Of a stretch of DNA of 21,714 bases, positions 7,220 through 14,044 are shown piece by piece. How positions within the stretch are numbered: position 1 is the first letter of the stretch; the number at the start of each line of letters is the position of its first letter. The DNA lies in IMG/VR virus record IMGVR_UViG_3300009172_000076, positions 1 through 21,714 of that record. The stretch is one strand, 5' to 3'. The position numbers and the translations under genes are program-made. The stretch comes from a virus. The notes below the pieces were generated by a model. That model did not search any database and was not told the origin of the DNA. It was given only the letters and a program-made list of their open reading frames with translations.

Positions 7220-7695
7220 TGATCGATCCAGTATCCGCAGTAATGACAGCAACTGCCGCATTCAATGGTATTAAGAAATTAGTAGAACGTGGTCAAGACA
7301 TGGAACACACGTTTACACAGATTGGCAAGTGGTACGGTGCCGTTAGTGATTTTAACGAAGCGAAGAGACAGGCGGAGAACCCTCCACTCTTTCGTAAGTT
7401 GATCAACAAGTCTTCGGTAGAAGAAGAAGCAATGAACATCTTCATCTCTAACAAGAAGATTAAAGAAGAAGAGACCCAGTTGCGTGAGCTCTTACTCTAT
7501 TCCTATGGCCCCAGTGCATATCAGGAATTAACTCAGTTACGGAGAGACATCCGAGAGAAGAGGGAAAGGGACGTGTATGCACAAGCGAGGAAACGGAAGT
7601 CACTCTTCTGGAACGCCCTTGGTTGGACATCAGTACTGGTGTTAGGTTATGGATTCTTCATAGTATTTAAACTCATATATTCGAATATCCCGTAA
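7219..7695 (+). CDS. Coiled-coil protein with C-terminal membrane anchor
   Basis: 158 residues: an N-terminal Ala-rich segment (MIDPVSAVMTATAAFNGIKK), a long charged helical region (about 55-130) and a C-terminal membrane helix (about 131-152, ALGWTSVLVLGYGFFIVFKL). It shares single-base overlaps with both neighbours, between the two GFPI paralogues, so the three are likely a complex or act together. I recall MIDPVSA-type proteins in marine myophages; their function is unknown. With both flanking proteins membrane-anchored, a role in the inner membrane during late infection (lysis timing or support of secretion) is a reasonable inference. Confidence 0.77.
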   Translation: MIDPVSAVMTATAAFNGIKKLVERGQDMEHTFTQIGKWYGAVSDFNEAKRQAENPPLFRKLINKSSVEEEAMNIFISNKKIKEEETQLRELLLYSYGPSAYQELTQLRRDIREKRERDVYAQARKRKSLFWNALGWTSVLVLGYGFFIVFKLIYSNIP

Positions 7696-7943
7696 TGGAT
7701 GTTGTATCAGTAGTTAACGATTTCGGTTTTCCGATAGTTGCGGCTGTCGGTATGCTTTATATGATTTACTTTGTGTGGAAGACCATTACAAACGAAGTCG
7801 AAAAGAACTTGTCCGAAACAATGACGGTGTTGATAGGTCTCATTGACCGTATCAGGATGTTGGATAATGATATAATTAGATTGCAACAGAAGTTAGACAC
7901 CGCAATCGAAATGAGGAGAAAAACAGATGAAGAAGAGATATAG
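7695..7943 (+). CDS. Membrane protein, GFPI family (paralogue of 6941)
   Basis: 82 residues with the same plan as the 6941 product: MDVVSVVNDFGFPIVAAVGM, a membrane helix, then a heptad-like helix (LSETMTVLIGLIDRIRMLDNDI continuing into a basic tail). Sequence identity is concentrated in the N-terminal GFPI motif and the helix ending DxIRx. The start overlaps the previous stop (TAATG) and the end overlaps csgF by 17 nt. The duplication with divergence of two small membrane proteins in one operon recalls holin/antiholin pairs, but there is no direct evidence. Confidence 0.77.
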   Translation: MDVVSVVNDFGFPIVAAVGMLYMIYFVWKTITNEVEKNLSETMTVLIGLIDRIRMLDNDIIRLQQKLDTAIEMRRKTDEEEI

Positions 7944-8412
7944 TTGGATACAACTCTTTGAGGGTACGTCACTGACAGTTGCGATGATTCTGATGATGTT
8001 GATAATCACAGAAGTATCAGTTGCCGCACCCATAGAGCACAAATTCAAATCTCCTTCCTTCAGTGGTATTAATCAGTCTAGTCACTATTTGACGATAGAG
8101 AACCAAGAGACCTCTAGGAAACAGGCGATAAAACAAGAGATTGAAGACCTCCAAGAACAACTGGAGAGGGACGCAGAGAATACTACTCTAGCAAAATTTA
8201 TTAGGAATGTGGAATCACGTATTTACTCTACACTATCCAGACAGATCGTTGACGGTATGTTCGGAGAGAACCCAAGCGACACGGGTTCGTTTAACATCGA
8301 AGGTACGGGCATATCATACGTTACAGACGGTGATAACGTAATATTAACAATAACAGACGAGAACGGTAATGTCACGACTATTACTATTCCCCTTGGTGAT
8401 TTTGGTATCTAG
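7927..8412 (+). CDS. csgF: CsgF-like curli assembly factor
   Basis: CsgF binds the CsgG outer-membrane pore at its extracellular mouth and helps place the fibre nucleator. 161 residues (E. coli 138) with a long Sec signal (1-33, cleavage near SVA/AP). The mature N-terminus HKFKSPSFSGIN mirrors the CsgF pattern FxFRNPNFGGN, the part that plugs into CsgG. The middle helix FIRNVESRIYSTLSRQIVDG (91-110) matches FTQAIQSQILGGL, and the C-terminal strands (YVTDGDNVILTITDENGN) match the CsgF beta region. An insertion at about 60-85 (charged, helical) is extra to the E. coli form. It precedes csgG with a 44-nt overlap, so the pair is coupled. Confidence 0.88.
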   Translation: MKKRYSWIQLFEGTSLTVAMILMMLIITEVSVAAPIEHKFKSPSFSGINQSSHYLTIENQETSRKQAIKQEIEDLQEQLERDAENTTLAKFIRNVESRIYSTLSRQIVDGMFGENPSDTGSFNIEGTGISYVTDGDNVILTITDENGNVTTITIPLGDFGI

Positions 8413-9169
8413 TTGTGCCAGTCTCGGAGGAGGTAATTTCGAGATACCAAGTGTGGAAGAACCGAAAGTACAACTTACTCTGTTACAGAAAGAGTTAAAG
8501 AATGTTTCGGAACCGACTAGGAAACCCACGGTGGCAGTGTATGAATTCACTGACCAGACGGGACAGAAGAGACAGAACAGTAGTGGCGGAACCTCATTCA
8601 GTTCTGCGGTTACTCAGGCACCCAATGTATATTTGATAAGAGCATTGACACGTGCATCCAACGGAAACTTCTTCCGAGTGGTTGACCGTCAAATTATTGA
8701 CCATGTGACGAGGGAACGACAGTTAATCCGTCAAACCCGACAATCATACGAGGGAAACGACTCTCAGAAGCTGCCAGCACTCACTTTTGCTGGCATGATA
8801 ATTGCAGGAGGTATAGTAGGGTACGATACCTCTGTTGACACAGGCGGAGCTGGTGCTAGATATCTTGGCATCGGTACTTCCCGTGAATATAGTAGAGACA
8901 CTGTGACTATCAATATTCGATTAGTGTCTGTGGCAACAGGTGAGGTTTTACTTGATGTGATATCAAGCAAGACCATACTCTCCACCGCTTTTGGCGGAGA
9001 TGTGTTTAAATTTATCGAACAGGGTACTGAACTGGTTGAGATTGAATCGGGCAGTACAAAAAACGAATCCGTTTCCATTGCAACACAAAGGGCGATAGAA
9101 GCGGGAGTCTTGGAACTTATACTGAGAGGAAGTAAGTATGGTTTCTGGACGCTTAATGGAGAGAAGTAA
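8369..9169 (+). CDS. csgG: CsgG-like outer-membrane secretion pore lipoprotein
   Basis: CsgG forms a nonameric outer-membrane channel that secretes unfolded curlin subunits. 266 residues (E. coli 277). The lipoprotein signal is short, with lipobox LVSSC (Cys16). Landmarks shared with E. coli CsgG, by eye: VAVYEFTDQTGQ (56-66), the loop ending TSFSSAV (75-81), whose Phe77 would correspond to constriction Phe56 while Asn55 becomes Ser, GGIVGYDTSVDTGGAGARY (147-165), IRLVSVATGEVL (183-194) and SKTILS (200-205). The last ~15 residues of the E. coli protein are missing. ATG 8369 lies inside csgF, and the overlap encodes the whole signal peptide. No disabling changes are seen. Confidence 0.94.
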   Translation: MSRLLLFPLVILVSSCASLGGGNFEIPSVEEPKVQLTLLQKELKNVSEPTRKPTVAVYEFTDQTGQKRQNSSGGTSFSSAVTQAPNVYLIRALTRASNGNFFRVVDRQIIDHVTRERQLIRQTRQSYEGNDSQKLPALTFAGMIIAGGIVGYDTSVDTGGAGARYLGIGTSREYSRDTVTINIRLVSVATGEVLLDVISSKTILSTAFGGDVFKFIEQGTELVEIESGSTKNESVSIATQRAIEAGVLELILRGSKYGFWTLNGEK

Positions 9170-9170
9170 A

Positions 9171-9905
9171 ATGAACGCAAAGCAAACGGGTGCGATTCCT
9201 ATGTTCGCTATGATGTTCGTGATTGGTGCTGTGTATGCAGACAATGAAATATATATTGATCAAGTAGGAAGTAGTACTGCTATCGAGATTATTCAAGATG
9301 GTAGTGGCAACAAAATAGGTGGCGGACTCACTGATGAAACAAAGATGTTACTCAGTGGTGACGATATGGACATTAACTTAAACTTCAGTGGTTCTACGAA
9401 CAACTTGATTGGTTCCCTGATTGGTTCTAATTCGGTACTAGACGTAGACGTGACAGGGTCAGGTAACGACCTGTTCTTTGATGTTGATAAAGATAATGCC
9501 TATGGCGCTACAGGCGGGAACTATCTCGTATCTATCACTGGTGGTAACAACGCAGTGGACTTTGATTTTGGTTCACTTGATACCGCAAACGATACGGACT
9601 TTGACTTTATATTGGACGGTGATTTTAACACTGGCGATATAAACATAGATGCATCTAGTCTGACATTCGACATGGATGTGATATCAGATAATTCCAACCT
9701 AGATTATTCAGCAACTGGTTATGATGGCCATCGGTTTATATTGACTGGTACAGGAAACTATTGGGACATTGATGTTACCCAAGAGTCTACTCTACAGTCT
9801 GATTATTTGGAGATATATTATAGTGGTTCAGGCACATCTACCCAAAACGCTACTGTTTGTATTGTTCAGTCTGACGGTGGTTTCGTCAACACTTGCGGCC
9901 AGTAA
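9171..9905 (+). CDS. Curlin-repeat-like secreted protein (candidate fibre subunit)
   Basis: 244 residues with a Sec signal (cleavage near VYA/DN, residue 23). Right after it is one clean curlin-type unit: Q31-x-G33-x-x-T36-x4-Q42-x4-N47 (IDQVGSSTAIEIIQDGSGN), which matches the CsgA/CsgB QxGxxN...Q...N pattern. Further Gly/Asn turns follow at uneven spacing (SGSTN 73-77, GSGN 96-99, TGGN 114-117, TGGNN 123-127, TGTGN 192-196), separated by strongly alternating Asp/hydrophobic strands (DVDV, VDFDFG, DFDFIL). A Cys pair (230, 242) ends the protein. ATG 9171 starts 1 nt after csgG, which suggests it is the CsgG client. It could alternatively be another beta-solenoid adhesin. No clear extra canonical units. 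Confidence 0.72.
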   Translation: MNAKQTGAIPMFAMMFVIGAVYADNEIYIDQVGSSTAIEIIQDGSGNKIGGGLTDETKMLLSGDDMDINLNFSGSTNNLIGSLIGSNSVLDVDVTGSGNDLFFDVDKDNAYGATGGNYLVSITGGNNAVDFDFGSLDTANDTDFDFILDGDFNTGDINIDASSLTFDMDVISDNSNLDYSATGYDGHRFILTGTGNYWDIDVTQESTLQSDYLEIYYSGSGTSTQNATVCIVQSDGGFVNTCGQ

Positions 9906-10938
9906 TGACGTAGGTTTGGTTGACCGAGCAGTTGGATGGAGACAGATAGTAAGGAATGAACAACCCTTAGAACCCAACAAGGGTGAAGAGGTGATATCTA
10001 AGGACGATCTTCGCACAGGCGAGGGTCGTTTGCAGGTACGATTCAGAGATGACAGTAAATTAAGAATGACCGAACACACACGTATTGTGATTGACAATGT
10101 AGTGTTTGATGATGACCCAAGCAAGTCTGACTTGGCGATGACCTTTGCCCAAGGTACTGCAAGATTCATATCTGGTCAGTTGGGTAAGGTAGACAAAGAG
10201 AATATCAGACTCAAGACCCCTACCGCATCTATCGGTATCAGGGGTACAGACTTCACAGTAACCGTTGATGAGTTCGGTAAGACGCTCGTGGTACTTTTGC
10301 CAGACGTTAACGGAATCTCTTCGGGTGAGATTATTGTTTCGACAATGACAGGTGAAGTCACACTCAACAAACCTTTCCAGTCTACCACAGTAGACGTGAT
10401 GGAGAACCCCCCTAGTGCGCCAGCAATCCTAGACCTTACTCTGGATATGTTGAACAACATTATGATTATCAATCCCCCTAAAGAGAAACAGTCTAAAGAA
10501 GACTTCATGGATACTATAAACGCATCCAAGGGCATTAGTTCGTTAGACGTGGACTTTCTTAACGAAGACTTGTTACAAGAAGAAGAACTTGGGAAAGACT
10601 ATCTGGAATTTAATGAACTCGACATCAACTACTTGGACGTTGACTTGTTAGAAGACCTACTGGATAATTTCGATTCTTTGGGAGAGGACGTGTTGCAAGA
10701 ACAACAGTCTAGTGGCGACTTACGTATCGAAGGTACTGAAGAAGGGTTCGACCCAGTCACACAGGTTGCCACTATAGTAGAGGGCGACAAGGTGACGATA
10801 CGCAGAGAGGTGAATGACAAGGTGGTTATCTCGGTAGACAAGTCAGCTGCGACAGTTATAAGTATAGAGCAGGATGGTAAGGAACTAGAGGCAATCAAAC
10901 TTAATGGTATCGACAACTTGATAAGTATAGTACAATGA
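9823..10938 (+). CDS. FecR-domain periplasmic/exported protein with curlin-like C-terminus
   Basis: 371 residues from GTG 9823 (GGAG at 9809-9812). This start gives a good Sec signal (LPKTLLFVLFSLTVVSSTLA, cleavage near 25) encoded wholly inside the end of the curlin-like gene. The FecR domain (about 30-150) shows LRTGEGRLQVRFRDDSKLRM, MTFAQGTARFISG and TPTASIGIRGTDF, all typical. Next comes an acidic Leu/Asp-rich stretch with repeated LDVDFLNEDLL / LDINYLDVDLLEDLL units (about 235-285). The last 22 residues (350-371) read Q-D-G-x4-A-x3-N-G-x2-N-x5-Q, close to one curlin unit. FecR domains in bacteria often sit beside CHASE2 cyclases, as here (4-nt overlap). A CsgB-like nucleator role is inferred. 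Confidence 0.82.
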   Translation: MVQAHLPKTLLFVLFSLTVVSSTLAASNDVGLVDRAVGWRQIVRNEQPLEPNKGEEVISKDDLRTGEGRLQVRFRDDSKLRMTEHTRIVIDNVVFDDDPSKSDLAMTFAQGTARFISGQLGKVDKENIRLKTPTASIGIRGTDFTVTVDEFGKTLVVLLPDVNGISSGEIIVSTMTGEVTLNKPFQSTTVDVMENPPSAPAILDLTLDMLNNIMIINPPKEKQSKEDFMDTINASKGISSLDVDFLNEDLLQEEELGKDYLEFNELDINYLDVDLLEDLLDNFDSLGEDVLQEQQSSGDLRIEGTEEGFDPVTQVATIVEGDKVTIRREVNDKVVISVDKSAATVISIEQDGKELEAIKLNGIDNLISIVQ

Positions 10939-12755
10939 AGACATGGCACGTATTCGTAACACTTGTGATACTGGTGGGACTGAGGTTACTTGACCCGTTC
11001 CTATTAGAGAGTACTCGACTTTCATTCTTTGACTCATTACAACGTGGTCAGGAGACCCAACTGTCCGAACAGATTGTCCTTGTTGATATTGACGAGGAGA
11101 CTCTGGCAAAGTTTGGTCAGTACCCAATCCCACGTAAGGTAATGGCAGATGAAATCGATAAGATAGAAGGTAGTCTTATTGCGTTCAACATTCTGTTCAG
11201 TGAACCTGACAGGGCGGGTGGAGACGAATACTTTGCGGACATCCTATCGTGGAAGAATACAGTAGTTGCCATTGCACCGTCCAACAGAACCAACACAGAC
11301 TACAGACCTCCCCGTATCGGAACCGCAACGTTCGGTGACAGAGATGCCGAAGACTTCCGACCTTTGGTGGAAGGTATGCTTTTTGCACAACCAGTGATAC
11401 ATGAAGCGGCACTTGGTTATGGAACTATCTCATCCGCACAGGACGTTGATGGTATCATCCGTAGACAACCACTACTAGAAAACTTTGACAACAGACTCTA
11501 TCCCGCATTTGCGTTAGACGTATTGAGGGTTGCAGCCGGAGATTCGTCCTACCAGATATCAACAGACGAGTACGGTATTCAGTTTGTTCGTATTCCCAAG
11601 TTCACACCAATACCCACAGATAGTCAGGGTAACGTTACAGTCGCATACTGGAATGAGTTCAAGAGATATTCCTTTACTGACCTCTCAAGTATACCAGAGG
11701 GGTCTATAATCATCGTAGGCGGGAGTTACGCAGGTTCTAGTGTAGTTAGTACACCTATGGGTTCTATGTATCCGCATGACGTACAAGCAAATCTGGTCAA
11801 GACAATGATCGGGGGTGTGACCATCGAACGACCCCCAGAATTTATTTTCTATGAGCTCTTGACAACTCTTGTATTATGTGGTATAATCCTAGCTCTTCTA
11901 GGGAAGGCTGATATACTAATTTCAGGAGTGTCGTATGTCATCATAATTGGTGGTATTCTGTATGTGGTCAACGAACTATTCAATACCCAGTATCTCCAAC
12001 TAGACCCAACATTCCCAATTATCACATTGACCTTGGTGTTTGCTCACGGTTCCTTTGTTCAGTTCTATGTACAGTTCAAAGCTAAACAACTTATTAAAGG
12101 ACAGTTCGGTACGTACCTATCACCCGACATGGTAGATATGTTGGCCAAAGACCCCAGTCTACTGAAGTTGGGTGGAGAGAAAAAAGAGATGACATTCCTC
12201 TTCATGGACATTGTAGGATTCACCCCCATATCAGAACACTATAAAAACAAGGACGATGCGGAAGGGTTGGTTATACTCATTAATAACTACCTAAATGAGA
12301 TGACTAATATTATCCTAAATAACGGTGGAACCATAGATAAGTATATGGGTGATTGTATCATGGCGTTTTGGAACGCCCCCTTACCTTGTGAGAATCATGC
12401 TGAGATGGCAGTGAAGTCCGCAATAGAAATAGAAGAGAAGACAGATGAACTTAGACAGAGATACATTGCGGAAGGTTTACCACCGATTAACGTTGGAACT
12501 GGTATCAATACTGGGTCTTGTATTGTTGGTAATATGGGTAGTGAGTCACGGTTTGATTATTCAGTCATCGGAGACGCAGTCAACCTTGCCGCAAGACTTG
12601 AAGCAACTGCCGCAAGAGGAGACTATCTTGAATACAAAACTATCTACTCCAAAGCAACCAAAGACCAACTCATAGATATAGAGTCAAGTCCGATAGGACT
12701 CATTAAGGTAAAAGGAAAGGAAGAAGAAATTGAAATCTATACACATAATCGATGA
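10935..12755 (+). CDS. CHASE2-domain class III adenylate/guanylate cyclase
   Basis: 606-residue membrane sensor cyclase making cAMP (or cGMP) from NTP. One N-terminal signal/membrane helix (5-22), a periplasmic CHASE2 sensor (about 25-300, with VLVDIDEETLAKFGQYP and GSIIIVGGSYAG), three membrane helices (about 305-385), a short linker (FGTYLSPDMVDMLAKDP) and a catalytic domain (about 410-600). Catalytic residues look intact: metal-binding Asp425 (FMDIVGFT) and Asp473, base-binding Lys469 (DKYMGD), Asn550 and Arg554 (GDAVNLAARLE). The second base-selecting position is Ser543 where bacterial adenylate cyclases usually have Thr, so ATP is favoured but not certain. Overlaps fecR by 4 nt. Confidence 0.93.
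   Translation: MKTWHVFVTLVILVGLRLLDPFLLESTRLSFFDSLQRGQETQLSEQIVLVDIDEETLAKFGQYPIPRKVMADEIDKIEGSLIAFNILFSEPDRAGGDEYFADILSWKNTVVAIAPSNRTNTDYRPPRIGTATFGDRDAEDFRPLVEGMLFAQPVIHEAALGYGTISSAQDVDGIIRRQPLLENFDNRLYPAFALDVLRVAAGDSSYQISTDEYGIQFVRIPKFTPIPTDSQGNVTVAYWNEFKRYSFTDLSSIPEGSIIIVGGSYAGSSVVSTPMGSMYPHDVQANLVKTMIGGVTIERPPEFIFYELLTTLVLCGIILALLGKADILISGVSYVIIIGGILYVVNELFNTQYLQLDPTFPIITLTLVFAHGSFVQFYVQFKAKQLIKGQFGTYLSPDMVDMLAKDPSLLKLGGEKKEMTFLFMDIVGFTPISEHYKNKDDAEGLVILINNYLNEMTNIILNNGGTIDKYMGDCIMAFWNAPLPCENHAEMAVKSAIEIEEKTDELRQRYIAEGLPPINVGTGINTGSCIVGNMGSESRFDYSVIGDAVNLAARLEATAARGDYLEYKTIYSKATKDQLIDIESSPIGLIKVKGKEEEIEIYTHNR
11859..11887 (+). promoter_or_regulatory. Perfect sigma70 promoter sequence inside the cyclase gene
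   Basis: TTGACA (11859-11864), exactly 17 nt, TATAAT (11882-11887), inside codons for the first membrane helix after CHASE2. If used, it would transcribe the catalytic half and the 12730 gene without the sensor. No leader of family A or B follows it, so activity is uncertain. Confidence 0.4.
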
Positions 12756-13233
12756 TTTCCTAACACCCGAAGATTACGCGGAAGTTATGGAACTTTCAAA
12801 AGATATTCATCTACACGAAGCTGAAGACTATTCTAAGAAGTATGGTACAAAGACTAACGACTATGCGTGGAAAACGTGGAATGGTTGTAGACGTAGTGAC
12901 AACTATGTGGACTTTCTCGACTTTTTCAGTGATAAGGTCAACCTTCACTATAACGTAAAGATTTCTAGGTTAGAGTTCTTTACCCACCCCCTAGAGAAGT
13001 TTCCCATATACGAACAGGAGACTCAACAACACATCGATGCCTTGTTCGAGTTCTCTGGTGTCCTCTACCTTGACGAAGGTGCTGTAGGACTAGGTACTAC
13101 AATTGGTACTGAATATGTTGAGTGGAAACCCAATCGATTAGTGACATTCCCCGCATTAACCTACCACAATCCCCACTTTGGCGGAACTGAACGAACCGTT
13201 CTGACTTTCTTCTCTCATAAGAAAAAGTTATAA
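12730..13233 (+). CDS. DUF6445/2OG-Fe(II) oxygenase-like protein
   Basis: 167 residues. IHIIDDFLTPEDY is the typical opening of prolyl-hydroxylase-like phage proteins. The HxD motif is H101-x-D103 (QQHIDALFEFSGVLYL), with H146 or H149 (YHNPHF) and R155 (TERTVLTFF) completing a 2OG-oxygenase-like set; this arrangement also fits DUF6445. Start is TTG 12730, behind an AAGGAAGGAAG ribosome-binding region and overlapping the cyclase by 26 nt; no ATG gives the conserved opening. Last gene of the late operon. Target unknown; hydroxylation of a protein or small metabolite is possible. Confidence 0.75.
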   Translation: MKSIHIIDDFLTPEDYAEVMELSKDIHLHEAEDYSKKYGTKTNDYAWKTWNGCRRSDNYVDFLDFFSDKVNLHYNVKISRLEFFTHPLEKFPIYEQETQQHIDALFEFSGVLYLDEGAVGLGTTIGTEYVEWKPNRLVTFPALTYHNPHFGGTERTVLTFFSHKKKL

Positions 13234-13282
13234 GTAACACCCCCTTTATTCGATCTTAGTCTACTCATTATGAAAATAAGAG

Positions 13283-13311
13283 TGGACAAAGTGTGCCTAT
13301 TCGGTTATAAT
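13283..13311 (+). promoter_or_regulatory. Sigma70-type promoter, leader family A (copy 1)
   Basis: TGGACA (13283-13288), 17-nt spacer, TATAAT (13306-13311). One mismatch in the -35. It is followed by the 26-nt family A leader (13314-13339), identical to copies at 14045 and 17307, which makes its use as a promoter convincing. Confidence 0.85.
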
Positions 13312-13313
13312 AA

Positions 13314-13339
13314 GTACTTAGTTAATCGAGTTGAGAGAG
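13314..13339 (+). repeat. Leader repeat A, copy 1 (26 nt)
   Basis: Identical to 14045-14070 and 17307-17332. Begins GTACTTAGTTAATCGAG and ends in the purine-rich TTGAGAGAG just before the start codon. By its distance from the -10 it forms nearly the whole 5' UTR. Confidence 0.92.
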
Positions 13340-13348
13340 AGAATTGTT

Positions 13349-13492
13349 ATGGTAAAGTATGTATTGAGAAACCTTGTTAATGACCAGTTAATTAACTGTA
13401 AGATGTTCGACACTATGGTCGATGCCCTTAACTACCGAATGACCTATCTTGAACGTGATGTTGCTTGGGTTGACCAAGTGGAGGTGAAGTAG
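13349..13492 (+). CDS. 47-residue protein behind promoter A1
   Basis: ATG 13349 to TAG 13492, product starting MVKYVLRNLVNDQL. No known family. Translation is supported by its place immediately after a conserved promoter and leader, with GAGAGAGA ending 6 nt before the ATG, and by the 13497 gene following 4 nt later. Too short for ordinary gene finders and easily missed. Confidence 0.68.
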   Translation: MVKYVLRNLVNDQLINCKMFDTMVDALNYRMTYLERDVAWVDQVEVK

Positions 13493-13496
13493 AGAT

Positions 13497-13775
13497 ATGG
13501 CACTTGCCCCGATGAATGTTGAAAACGTATTAGGTGAGTTCACCGAGAAAGAGTTTGGTAACTACTTCCACTACTCTGAGAATGCTAACAGAGTTGAAGG
13601 GTGTAAGGATTGGTGTTGTTTCCCCCACCTCGTATGGGTTGGTGGTTTACATCAAGAGTATCGTTATGCGAAGGTCAAGAAGACTGTTGCTTACGTTGTG
13701 ACTGATGAAAATGATGACGGCAGTCCCGTTATCGAAAAATGGTTTCTTAAAAAGAATGTGGAGTATGTTGTATGA
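13497..13775 (+). CDS. Hypothetical protein
   Basis: 92 residues, aromatic- and Cys-containing (CKDWCCFPHLVWVGG at about 36-50) with a Lys-rich middle. The clustered Cys/His residues might bind a metal, but no defined motif is recognised. GAGGTGAAG upstream in the previous gene is its ribosome-binding site, and the end overlaps the next gene by 4 nt. Confidence 0.72.
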   Translation: MALAPMNVENVLGEFTEKEFGNYFHYSENANRVEGCKDWCCFPHLVWVGGLHQEYRYAKVKKTVAYVVTDENDDGSPVIEKWFLKKNVEYVV

Positions 13776-14017
13776 TTAATGAAAATGGTATTGAAGTAAT
13801 CCCTACCCATATTGGTGGCCTGTGGAATATAACTCATAACATGGCGGTAATGGAAACCGATGTCAATGAATACTTCTACAACCCTGAGTTGGACAAGTTT
13901 GGTAACAAAGATGACTGGGTCTGCAAAGACGGTTGGGAACGTATCATCGTATCCAATTATCTGACTGCACAAGAAGTTGACAAAATCTTTTTCAAATTAT
14001 ATTCAAATAACGCTTGA
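13772..14017 (+). CDS. Hypothetical protein
   Basis: 81 residues, mixed alpha/beta in appearance, with no recognised domain (VIPTHIGGLWNITHNMAVME; WVCKDGWERIIVSNYL). ATGA overlap with the upstream gene; its stop overlaps the -35 box of the next promoter. Third gene of the 13283 promoter unit. Confidence 0.7.
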   Translation: MINENGIEVIPTHIGGLWNITHNMAVMETDVNEYFYNPELDKFGNKDDWVCKDGWERIIVSNYLTAQEVDKIFFKLYSNNA

Positions 14018-14042
14018 CAAACACTGCTGTTGTTGTTATAAT
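14014..14042 (+). promoter_or_regulatory. Sigma70-type promoter, leader family A (copy 2)
   Basis: TTGACA (14014-14019) and TATAAT (14037-14042), both perfect, 17-nt spacer. The -35 lies in AATAACGCTTGACA and overlaps the upstream stop codon. Followed directly by leader A. Confidence 0.92.
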
Positions 14043-14044
14043 AA

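Noticed and set aside
8764-9244. Long reverse-strand open frames (8764-9180, 8963-9244) and other minus-strand frames across the window
   Set aside because: They are antisense to confidently identified genes (csgG and others), have no ribosome-binding site or recognisable product, and every accepted gene is on the + strand.
13234-13282. Possible terminator after the late operon
   Set aside because: The CTCATTAT/ATAAGAG arms pair only with mismatches and no T-run follows. No clear operon end was found.
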